DNA from: UBA6168 sp041392505
GTDB lineage: Bacteria; Bacteroidota; Bacteroidia; Chitinophagales; Saprospiraceae
Reading direction: 5' to 3'
DNA: 64,000 nt
Assembly (NCBI GenBank): GCA_041392505.1
Contig: JAWKLX010000030.1
Coordinates: 1-64,000, forward strand
Positions within the stretch are counted from its first letter, which is position 1. Each line of letters opens with the position of its first letter. The notes under the pieces were generated by a model, which saw only the letters and a list, made by a program, of their open reading frames with translations, made no database searches and was not told where the DNA came from. The position numbers and the translations under genes were made by a program. This document shows positions 9,622 through 16,965 of the stretch, piece by piece.

Positions 9622-9652
9622 CAAAAGTAAACAAGTCCCCATTTAAATCAAA
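9622..9652 (-). promoter_or_regulatory. Bacteroidota-type promoter of the small-RNA candidate
   Basis: On the minus strand TTTG (9652-9649) and TACTTTTG (9629-9622) are separated by exactly 19 bp, a full match to the consensus. No gene on this strand starts downstream before the terminator at 9462-9495. Confidence 0.65.
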
Positions 9653-9815
9653 GAAAATAAGCAAAAAATACTATTAATCAGCATCTAAAAAACTAAAGTT
9701 AAAGTTTTGCTTTAAGAGGATTTGTTAGGTGCTATTTCAACTAAAAATGAAGCTTTTTGTTAGAACGGGTTGCCTTTTCAAAAGTTTCAAACCACATTAA
9801 AATTTTTTCTAAATT

Positions 9816-11042
9816 ATGAAATCTTATTTCTTGACTTGCCTATCTCTCGTTTCTGCTTTGTTTTGTTTTGGCCAAGACCAAAGCAATCAGCTGCAACAAA
9901 TACAAGTAGATGTTGTGTATTTGGCTTCCAACCTACTATTAGGAAGGGAAACAGGGACAAAAGGGGAGGAGTTAGCATCTGCTTATATTATTGAGCGATT
10001 TAAAGAAAATGGCTTAAAAAAGGTGGGGCCTGGAGATTCCTGGCAGCAACCATTCGAGTTTAATCTAAAGGATAATCCCCATGCAACTACTGGTGGTGAG
10101 GATCGGGTAGGGCATAATGTTATAGGTTATATCGATAACGGTGCCGCTAATACAATCGTGATTGGGGCTCATTACGACCACTTGGGGATGGGGCTTCCCA
10201 TGGCCTCGTTGCATACCGGAGAACCAGCTATCCATAATGGTGCTGATGACAATGCCAGCGGCGTATCTGCCATGTTGTACTTGGCTGGTAAATTGGCCAA
10301 GTCTTCAGCCAAACAAAACAACTACTTGTTCATTGGTTTTTCGGGGGAGGAATTGGGACTTTATGGTTCTAAGTATTTTACCGAACATTCGCCGATTGAT
10401 TTGGGTACTATCAATTACATGTTGAACATGGATATGGTCGGCCGCTTGAATGAAGAACGTACTTTGGCTGTTTATGGAGCCGGAACTTCCCCTGTTTGGA
10501 AAGAGAATTTGGAGAAAATAAATAATGGGCGATTTAACATCAAAACAACTGATAGTGGGATCGGGCCTTCAGATCACACCTCTTTTTATTTGAAAAATAT
10601 TCCCGTCCTTCATTTTTTCACCGGACAACACAGCGAGTACCACAAACCAAGCGATGACAGCGAGTTAATCAATTACCAGGGCATTCAGGACATCGCCGAT
10701 TTCATGCTTGATTTGATAGAAAAATTTGATGCTGAGGAAAAACTTGCATTTACCAAAACAAAAGATGAACAACAACAAGGTGCCAGTTTTAAAGTGACCC
10801 TTGGTGTCATGCCCGATTATGTTTATGACGGGGAAGGTATGCGCATTGATGCTGTTATGGACGACCGACCTGCTAAAGCGGCGGGCTTGGAAGGTGGAGA
10901 CATTATTGTCAAAATTGGCGATGTGGAAGTAAAAACTATTTACGATTATATGGAAGGCCTCAGCAAGTTTTCAAAAGGGGAAACTACAGAGGTGAAAGTA
11001 AAACGGGGTAAAAAAACGTTGAAAAAACAGGTGACCTTTTAA
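9816..11042 (+). CDS. Secreted M28 metallopeptidase with C-terminal PDZ domain
   Basis: A zinc aminopeptidase-type protein of 408 residues with a cleavable signal peptide (residues 1-19, ending CFGQ), so it is exported to the periplasm or beyond. M28 metal ligands are visible in order: GAHYDHLG (His119), HNGADDNASG (Asp144), GFSGEELGLYG (Glu178/179), LNMDMVGR (Asp206) and HSEYHKPSD (His276). A PDZ domain follows at about 325-408 (GLEGGDIIVKIGDVEVKTI). M28-PDZ proteins are common in Bacteroidota and are thought to degrade peptides in the periplasm. An HtrA-like protease follows, separated by a clear terminator. The 352-bp gap upstream holds the small-RNA candidate and no other gene. Confidence 0.93.
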   Translation: MKSYFLTCLSLVSALFCFGQDQSNQLQQIQVDVVYLASNLLLGRETGTKGEELASAYIIERFKENGLKKVGPGDSWQQPFEFNLKDNPHATTGGEDRVGHNVIGYIDNGAANTIVIGAHYDHLGMGLPMASLHTGEPAIHNGADDNASGVSAMLYLAGKLAKSSAKQNNYLFIGFSGEELGLYGSKYFTEHSPIDLGTINYMLNMDMVGRLNEERTLAVYGAGTSPVWKENLEKINNGRFNIKTTDSGIGPSDHTSFYLKNIPVLHFFTGQHSEYHKPSDDSELINYQGIQDIADFMLDLIEKFDAEEKLAFTKTKDEQQQGASFKVTLGVMPDYVYDGEGMRIDAVMDDRPAKAAGLEGGDIIVKIGDVEVKTIYDYMEGLSKFSKGETTEVKVKRGKKTLKKQVTF

Positions 11043-11176
11043 TCAACTTTTTGATTGGTTACCGCCAACTTGACCAAGTATTCTTTTGTATTTCTGTCAA
11101 TCTGGCTGAATTCCATTTTTGGAACAGTTTTCCTCGGGCAATGAAAATTCCTGTTTTAGGAACAAAAAACGAAACG

Positions 11177-11214
11177 AAGAAGCCTGCTTGCGGTCCAACC
11201 GCCAGGCTTCTTTT
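11177..11214 (+). terminator. Intrinsic terminator of the M28 peptidase gene
   Basis: A perfect 10-bp stem AAGAAGCCTG/CAGGCTTCTT (11177-11186, 11203-11212) encloses an inner 5-bp stem GCGGT/ACCGC with a CCA loop, and runs into a T-run. It lies inside an upstream-extended version of the next ORF, which argues that the protease gene starts after it. Confidence 0.9.
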
Positions 11215-11268
11215 TTATTGGCCGAAAGGAAGTTTTTCAACAACCCCCTTTCACAACCTTTTAAACCC

Positions 11269-12288
11269 ATGTTAGATTTCATTGCGACTGAGAACCCCAT
11301 TGACCAAACCTACCATTTGCCCAACAATCCCGATGCTGCTTTGCTGGATTCCTATTCAAGAACCATTGTTCAGGTTTCAAAAAATGTAAGCCCGGCAGTC
11401 GTCCAGATCAAGGTAAAGAAAAAAGCTAATGCGCAACAACAACGAAAAAGGGGCTCGCAACAACCCTTTGGAACGGGGAGCGGCTTTATCATTTCCAGCG
11501 ATGGGCTGATTGTGACCAATAGTCATGTGGTCAATCAAGCCTTACAGATTGGTGTAGCACTGCAAGATGGAAGGGAATTGCCTGCCAAGCTTATTGGCGA
11601 CGATCCCGCTACAGATATTGCCGTAGTGAAGGTCGATGGCAGCAACCTCCGTTCCGTCCGTTTTGGTAATAGTGACCACCTACAGGTTGGACAGTTGGCA
11701 GTGGCAATTGGCAATCCTTATGGGTTTCAATATTCAGTTACAACTGGCGTAGTAAGTGCACTTGGGCGGACACTGCGCTCCGAAAGTGGCCGCCTGATAG
11801 ATGACGTGATCCAAACGGATGCAGCCTTGAACCCAGGTAATTCCGGCGGGCCGTTGGTCGATAGTAGCGGAAATGTTATTGGTGTAAATACCGCAGTTAT
11901 TTTGCCAGCCCAGGGTTTGTGTTTTGCGGTTTCTTCCAACTTGGCAGAATATGTAGTCGGCAATTTGATTTTGAAGGGAAAAGTTCAGAGGGGCTACATC
12001 GGCATTTCTGGACAAACCGTTCCATTGAATCCACGCACGATTAATTACCATCAATTAACTGTCAAATCAGGAGTCTTGGTGCAAGGCGTCGAACCAGATG
12101 GGCCGGCCTTTAATTCACAGCTCCAACAAGGCGATATTATTGTTGCTCTTTATGAAAACGCTATCCATTCAATTGATGACCTTCATAAATTATTGAACCA
12201 AAAGGTAATTGGGCAACGCGTACATTTAACCATTTTGCGGCAAGGAATAAAAACAACGGTGGCAGTGATTCCAGCAGAAATGAAATAA
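11269..12288 (+). CDS. HtrA/DegP-like S1C serine protease with one PDZ domain and no signal peptide
   Basis: A trypsin-fold protease of the HtrA family, 339 residues from the chosen ATG. The triad is complete: TNSHVV (His86), DPATDIAVVKV (Asp116) and NPGNSGGPL (Ser192). A single PDZ domain follows (about 255-335, SGVLVQGVEPDGPAF). The frame extends upstream to an ATG at 11119, but that extension runs through a strong terminator and has no protein-like sequence. Neither start gives a signal peptide or membrane anchor, which is unusual because HtrA proteins are normally periplasmic. It may act in the cytoplasm, or a different start may be used. It ends 3 bp before the convergent SpeD gene. Confidence 0.88.
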   Translation: MLDFIATENPIDQTYHLPNNPDAALLDSYSRTIVQVSKNVSPAVVQIKVKKKANAQQQRKRGSQQPFGTGSGFIISSDGLIVTNSHVVNQALQIGVALQDGRELPAKLIGDDPATDIAVVKVDGSNLRSVRFGNSDHLQVGQLAVAIGNPYGFQYSVTTGVVSALGRTLRSESGRLIDDVIQTDAALNPGNSGGPLVDSSGNVIGVNTAVILPAQGLCFAVSSNLAEYVVGNLILKGKVQRGYIGISGQTVPLNPRTINYHQLTVKSGVLVQGVEPDGPAFNSQLQQGDIIVALYENAIHSIDDLHKLLNQKVIGQRVHLTILRQGIKTTVAVIPAEMK

Positions 12289-12291
12289 ATA

Positions 12292-12660
12292 TTAATGAGG
12301 CTCAACCCTTGCACCGATATTTATTCCCCGGTGCAAGAGTTGGGTTATTTTATATTTTGCTTTTAATTTTTCAAAAAGAAAATCCACAGCGAGTTGGGTG
12401 TCCATTTTTCCACAAGTGAAAATATCCACCGCTGCGTAACCGAACTCCGGCCACGTATGAATAGTTAAATGGCTCTCCATAATTATGACGACACCGGAAA
12501 CACCCAATGGCGAAAAGTGATGGAAATTGCTTTGCACAATCGTCGCACCCATAACTGTTGCGGCCTCCTGCAGAAATGATTCAATGATAAGTGGATCTTT
12601 TAAATTGGCAGGGTCGCACTCTTTAAATTCGACGATCCAATGTCTTCCGAGAGAGTTCAT
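12292..12660 (-). CDS. speD: S-adenosylmethionine decarboxylase proenzyme (SpeH/SpeD type)
   Basis: A pyruvoyl enzyme that decarboxylates S-adenosylmethionine to give the aminopropyl donor for spermidine synthesis. The 122-residue protein has the self-cleavage motif MESHLTIHTWPE, with processing expected between Glu62 and Ser63 to form the pyruvoyl group, and the catalytic cysteine FTCGK (Cys83). Length fits the prokaryotic class 1B enzymes. It lies downstream of, and in line with, a membrane-bound spermidine-synthase-like gene (102 bp apart), so donor production and use are probably co-expressed. It abuts the convergent HtrA-like gene. No ornithine or arginine decarboxylase is present here, so the polyamine acceptor must come from elsewhere. 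Confidence 0.95.
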   Translation of the reverse strand: MNSLGRHWIVEFKECDPANLKDPLIIESFLQEAATVMGATIVQSNFHHFSPLGVSGVVIIMESHLTIHTWPEFGYAAVDIFTCGKMDTQLAVDFLFEKLKAKYKITQLLHRGINIGARVEPH

Positions 12661-12762
12661 ATTTGATGTTAAATAATTTTAGTTTAGGTGAAAAAAATAA
12701 ATACTCGTTAATTTATTTATCAAGGGTAATTTTTTATTTTTTAAAATATTTCAACCTCCATA

Positions 12763-14316
12763 TTATTGTTTTTTATCCCTTTTCCAAACTTCCCAATCCT
12801 CAATAAAATAATGTAACAAGGCTGGTTGGTCCAGGTAATTGGGCATTAACTTTCCGGGGTTGGAAATATCCCGCTCAAAATAAAACATATTTTCAACAAT
12901 ATGGTCATCAAGGTATCGGCAATCCATTTTGGAGGCAAATTTTTGTGGCTGCAATTCCGCTGAGGAAGCCAGCACAAACCCCCAATCCCCAAACGTCGGA
13001 ACATATACATGGTAGGGGTAAACATAATTGAACCCACTAGCTTTTAATGTTTCATAAATACACCAGAATGCCCGGCGGGTGTGAAAAGGGCTGGTCGCTT
13101 GCGTCGCAAAAACTCCTTTCGGTTTCAGGCATTTTTTGGCAAAACTAAAAAAGAAAGTACTGTATAATCTCGCCACAGCGTCGCTGGAAGGGTCGGGTAA
13201 ATCTGATAAGATAACATCAAACCGTTCTTTCGTATTTTTCAAAAACTGCATGGCGTCAGTAGGTTGGAGAGTTACTTTTGGGTCGGTCAAAACGCCACGG
13301 TTTAATTCTTTTAAATAATTGTTTTCCCTCGCTAATCGAAATACCTCTGGGTCAAGATCGACAATGGTTACCCGCTCTACTTGCGGGTGGCGAATGACTT
13401 CCCGGGCCAACAACCCTTCGCCTCCCCCCAAGATCAAAACATTTTTTTTCGACGGTGCAGCATTTAACGGAACCAATGCCAGCGACTCATGATAACGATA
13501 TTCATCGAGTGCGGAAAACTGAATGATGCGGTTGATATACAAGCGCAGATCATCTTTGTTTTTGGTCATGACCAATTTCTGATATGGCGTTTGTTTTGAA
13601 TAAATAATCCGGCTGGAATAAAATTGATCTTCCCATTGCTTTAATAATTTTCCGGAAAAAATAAATAAAGCAATAAAAAATAAAATGCAAATTAGGGTAG
13701 TATTTTCAATCCAGTTTTTTCTTTTGATTGAAAGGTGCTGCGTAATAAATCGATAAATCAATAGTCCTAAAATAATATTGGCCAACCCAAAAATGACGGA
13801 TGTTCGGAACACCCCAACAAAAGGCAATAAAATAAATGGAAAAATCAAAGTCGCTACCAGCGCACCTACATAATCTAAACTCAAAACATTGGCGAGGTTT
13901 GTTTTTAGCGGATAATAAGTTTTCATAATCCGCACCAGAATCGGGATTTCAAAACCCGTCAAAACACCAATCAATAAAGTTAGCCCCAACATCAACCACT
14001 GATATATGCCGCTCGAAACCAGGTCGAAAAACCAATACAACAACGGGACACTTATGCCACCTACTAAACCTAATAGCACTTCTATTTTTACAAACCATTC
14101 CAATAAATCATCTTCCAAATATTTGGACAACCACGACCCCAAACCCATGGCTGCCATGTACACGCCAATCGTTAGGGAAAATTGTTTGATGCTGTCGCCC
14201 AAAAAATAGGAGGAGGTGGTGCTGATTAATAATTCGTAAATGAGCGAGCATAAACCGGCAATAAATACAGCGGTGAAAAAAATGGTTTTTTCGGAAATAT
14301 GATTTTGTTGATCCAT
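12763..14316 (-). CDS. Membrane-anchored spermidine synthase-like aminopropyltransferase
   Basis: A fused protein of 517 residues: about seven N-terminal transmembrane segments (for example FFTAVFIAGLCSLIYELLIS) followed by a cytosolic spermidine-synthase domain. In the C-terminal domain the nucleotide-binding motif LILGGGEGLLAREV, the acidic VDLDPEV strand and the catalytic-loop motif LSDLPDPSSDA are visible, as is a late YHVYVPTFGDWGF segment. It should transfer aminopropyl groups from decarboxylated AdoMet to a polyamine at the membrane. The start was placed at the ATG before DQQNHISEK; a longer frame reaches 14403 but adds Cys-rich, unlikely sequence. It pairs with speD and is divergent from the YgiB-like/ATP-grasp genes. 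Confidence 0.9.
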   Translation of the reverse strand: MDQQNHISEKTIFFTAVFIAGLCSLIYELLISTTSSYFLGDSIKQFSLTIGVYMAAMGLGSWLSKYLEDDLLEWFVKIEVLLGLVGGISVPLLYWFFDLVSSGIYQWLMLGLTLLIGVLTGFEIPILVRIMKTYYPLKTNLANVLSLDYVGALVATLIFPFILLPFVGVFRTSVIFGLANIILGLLIYRFITQHLSIKRKNWIENTTLICILFFIALFIFSGKLLKQWEDQFYSSRIIYSKQTPYQKLVMTKNKDDLRLYINRIIQFSALDEYRYHESLALVPLNAAPSKKNVLILGGGEGLLAREVIRHPQVERVTIVDLDPEVFRLARENNYLKELNRGVLTDPKVTLQPTDAMQFLKNTKERFDVILSDLPDPSSDAVARLYSTFFFSFAKKCLKPKGVFATQATSPFHTRRAFWCIYETLKASGFNYVYPYHVYVPTFGDWGFVLASSAELQPQKFASKMDCRYLDDHIVENMFYFERDISNPGKLMPNYLDQPALLHYFIEDWEVWKRDKKQ

Positions 14317-14430
14317 ATTAAATAAATAGAGGGGGCAAAGTGGATTGCAGCAAATTTTTATCGAAGGTGAGGCAACAGGTTTCCCGCAGAATCCATCGGC
14401 CAAAGATCAAAGTTCTACCCAAATTATTTA

Positions 14431-14460
14431 TTTGTTAAACGAATTATTTTTCTACATTTG
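14431..14460 (+). promoter_or_regulatory. Bacteroidota-type promoter of the YgiB-like/ATP-grasp operon
   Basis: TTTG (14431-14434), an 18-bp spacer and TACATTTG (14453-14460) match the consensus. The first start codon is at 14642, leaving a 5' leader of about 170 nt with no ORF. The rest of the 325-bp gap upstream shows nothing recognisable. Confidence 0.6.
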
Positions 14461-14641
14461 TTCCAGTATTATTTAACAAAATAGAATGTAAACCAGCTAA
14501 TCAACGAGTATCATACGAAAAGTAATTTAGAATTGTCTGCTTGCCTTTTTCATTTTCCTAAATGCAATTCAAGTAAGACACGCTTTCTAACGATCAAGGG
14601 ATTGGTCAACTGGTCTCATTCTCAAAAAGCCTTTATCAACT

Positions 14642-15178
14642 ATGTCAAAAGTTAAATTGGTTATTTATGGCCTGATTGGCGTATTTGTCCTCTACAACGT
14701 ATTTTTCGCCAAAAGCGAAAGTGAAGAAGAATGGGTGACGGAAGAAATAGCCGTCCCTTCGGAAGGATTGGTCACCACTGTTCAAGAAATGGAAGCGGAC
14801 ATTTTCAAAATTGAGGACGAAGTGACGGTGCCCACCCCCGAGGAAAGCAGGATTGTTGCCAAATATCTGGATGGCAACATTGATACCTTCACGCTAGAGG
14901 AAGCAAGGTTGGTGGCTGCGGATTCTACCGGTTCGAGTCATCATCGCCGAAATCCGATCGTCCGTGCTGCTACTGCCGGATTTTTTGGGTTCATGATGGG
15001 CCGCTCGATGGGAGCCTCTCCATCGGCCGGGGCTTACATGGATCAAAACACTTACAACCGGGTCTCCAATACAGCTGGCAGTCAAATCAATCGAACAGCT
15101 ACAAGGACCACCGTCAGGCGTCCGTCAGGGAAATCAGGTTTTGGTAGTGGCCGCTCAACCCGTTCGATAGGTGGATAA
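14642..15178 (+). CDS. Small membrane-anchored protein with Gly/Ser/Arg-rich tail ending Gly-Gly (YgiB/DUF1190-like)
   Basis: A 178-residue protein with one N-terminal membrane segment (LVIYGLIGVFVLYNVFFA), an acidic middle (about 25-95), a short Gly/Met-rich hydrophobic stretch (AGFFGFMMGRSMG, about 112-124) and a low-complexity Arg/Ser/Gly/Thr tail that ends RSTRSIGG. The layout resembles YgiB/YjfM proteins, which accompany GSP-synthase-like genes in enterobacteria, but sequence similarity is weak by eye. It overlaps the start of the ATP-grasp ligase gene by 8 bp, so the two are translationally coupled. The C-terminal Gly-Gly makes it a possible substrate for amide-bond formation at its carboxyl end by that ligase; this is inference. 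Confidence 0.78.
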   Translation: MSKVKLVIYGLIGVFVLYNVFFAKSESEEEWVTEEIAVPSEGLVTTVQEMEADIFKIEDEVTVPTPEESRIVAKYLDGNIDTFTLEEARLVAADSTGSSHHRRNPIVRAATAGFFGFMMGRSMGASPSAGAYMDQNTYNRVSNTAGSQINRTATRTTVRRPSGKSGFGSGRSTRSIGG

Positions 15179-16358
15179 ACGATTGATCGACATCGGCCCC
15201 ATTTCCCGTAAAACCTTGAAAAATATAGGGATGGGTTGGTTCGCCACAGGCGAAAATGAGGAGTACCTTGCCGAAGAAATTATTTGCCTGAGCGACCGGG
15301 AGTTGCGGCCTTTACAGGAGGCTGCAACCTCGCTTTACGACCTGATGATCCGTGCTGTCCGGGAGGTTGCTTCTCGTAATTTATGGGCGGACATGGGCAT
15401 CCCTCCGCAGGCAGTCGAATTGGTGAAATATTCCATCGAGAACGAAATGGGGATGCACCTAATCAGCAGGTTTGATTTTGCGGGTGGGTTGGACAGCATG
15501 CCAATAAAAATGCTGGAACTCAACGCTGATACTTGCTCTTTAATGGCGGAAACCCATTTTATTCAAGGAAAACATCTGGAGCAGGAACGAAAGAAATTGC
15601 CAAACGGACAGCCTTTCAATGCTTTGATGGATGGCCTTGTTGACCAGTTCAAAAAGATTTTGCAGTTAAACCCTGACAAGGAACCTGCCCTGCTGCTTTC
15701 CACTCTCGGATATCAGGAGGACTGGTTGAATACCTCGGTCATTACGATGGCTGCCCGGAAGGCAGGTTTTCAGGATGTGCAGGAAATGAACATGGACAAA
15801 ATCATTTTCTCGGAAGAGGAAGGGATTTTTATTGAACTCGGAAAAGACCAGTTTATCCGCTATGATTTTTGGTTCAAATTCGTCCCGTGGGAGCTTATCG
15901 TCTTCGATGAGCCAGAACTTTTGGAAACCCTCGACCACATCATCCGCAATAAATTGGCGGTTGTGATCAATCCGGCTTACACCATGCTGCTGCAATCAAA
16001 AGCATTGATGAAAGTCATGTATGATTTAGAACCTTACAACCCTTTTTTATTGAAAACCTCCCTTTCTGCAAAGGATTTTTACGACCACCGTTTTGTGCGT
16101 AAACCAATTTTCGGAAGGATGGGGGAGAACATCGCCTATCACAATGGCTCCTCTTCGCCAGAATATGAAACAGACGGGGATTACGGCGAATTCGATCCTG
16201 TATATCAGGAATTGGCTATGTTCAATATGGATAGGGAATTGCACCGCTACCAACCGAGTATTTTCTGGACCGGAAAACCCTCCGCACTTTGTTTTCGACG
16301 GCAAGATGATCCTGTCCTTGATGACGATGCGGAATTTTTAGGACATATCATTACTTGA
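15171..16358 (+). CDS. Glutathionylspermidine synthase-like ATP-grasp amide ligase (YgiC/YjfC family)
   Basis: This ATP-grasp enzyme belongs to the family that joins a peptide carboxylate to an amine, as in glutathionylspermidine. Family landmarks are clear: RFDFAGGL and KMLELNADT (about 100-121), DFWFKFVPWELI (232-243), VVINPAYTMLLQSK (264-277) and the nucleotide-binding RKPIFGRMGENI (310-321). It lacks the amidase half of E. coli Gsp, as YgiC/YjfC do. The start is GTG inside the end of the preceding gene; the next ATG (residue 21) is possible but would cut conserved sequence. With SpeD and an aminopropyltransferase divergently encoded next door, a polyamine is the likely amine substrate. 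The acyl substrate is unknown. Confidence 0.9.
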   Translation: MDKRLIDIGPISRKTLKNIGMGWFATGENEEYLAEEIICLSDRELRPLQEAATSLYDLMIRAVREVASRNLWADMGIPPQAVELVKYSIENEMGMHLISRFDFAGGLDSMPIKMLELNADTCSLMAETHFIQGKHLEQERKKLPNGQPFNALMDGLVDQFKKILQLNPDKEPALLLSTLGYQEDWLNTSVITMAARKAGFQDVQEMNMDKIIFSEEEGIFIELGKDQFIRYDFWFKFVPWELIVFDEPELLETLDHIIRNKLAVVINPAYTMLLQSKALMKVMYDLEPYNPFLLKTSLSAKDFYDHRFVRKPIFGRMGENIAYHNGSSSPEYETDGDYGEFDPVYQELAMFNMDRELHRYQPSIFWTGKPSALCFRRQDDPVLDDDAEFLGHIIT

Positions 16359-16373
16359 TGTTTATTAATGAAT

Positions 16374-16432
16374 AAAAAAAAAGGCGAGTGCCCAATTTAT
16401 TTTTCAATAATGGGACACTCGCCTTTTCTTTT
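16374..16432 (+). terminator. Intrinsic terminator after the ATP-grasp ligase gene
   Basis: A perfect 10-bp stem AAGGCGAGTG/CACTCGCCTT (16381-16390, 16416-16425), extended by CCCA/TGGG with one bulge, is preceded by an A-run and followed by a T-rich tract. It may act in both directions. Confidence 0.9.
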
Positions 16433-16965
16433 TTATTTAAAAGAGAAAACAAAACGAGCGGATTATGGAAGGCTAATGGCGGCCAGAAAATGCCAACCTG
16501 CTCATCGCCCCAAACAATATCAATATGCCGAATACTGCAAACATGGTGATTGTTTTTATTGGATTTAAGTTGGCTTTTGTTTCCTGAAATAATTTCGGGA
16601 AAATATGTTTTGCTGGGCAACTAACTTTTATCGAACAGGGAAAATCATCGACTGAAGTTGCTTATATATAGATCGTTTAAAACGTAGTTTTCGTTTCTCC
16701 TACAAATGCTTTTTAACAATAGTTTAGTAAATTGGTCAGGGATGTGACGAATGGTAAGTATAGCTGTTAATAAATTTCTTCACATTTTAATTCACAAGTA
16801 GGTCGGCAAATTCATTTCGGTTGGAGGCATCAAACGGCTCGGCCCAAAGGGAGGGTAAGGGGCGCTCTAAAAAGTTGCCAAAAGTTTGGCTTATCCTGCC
16901 CCACATTTTATAATTAAATTTTTGTACTCGCTGCAATAAATGATTTATCGGTAAATCCTGATTAG
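16433..16965. other. Gap of about 530 bp without a confident gene
   Basis: The region between the terminator and the DUF885 gene is AT-rich. Short frames on both strands (for example 16351-16620 minus and 16787-16987 minus) show no domain, signal or composition typical of a protein. The only item worth noting is a 23-codon hydrophobic frame at 16473-16544 on the minus strand. No repeat or promoter was recognised. Confidence 0.5.
16473..16544 (-). CDS. Possible 23-residue hydrophobic small protein
   Basis: A short ATG-initiated frame encodes a peptide with one possible membrane segment (MFAVFGILILFGAMSR) and a basic end (GRH). Small membrane peptides of this kind exist in bacteria, but nothing else supports it: there is no clear promoter or ribosome site, and the length allows a chance occurrence. 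Conservation in relatives would be needed to accept it. Confidence 0.2.
   Translation of the reverse strand: MFAVFGILILFGAMSRLAFSGRH

Noticed and set aside
11119..11268. N-terminal extension of the HtrA-like protein
   Set aside because: The extension is encoded by a strong intrinsic terminator hairpin and looks unlike protein.
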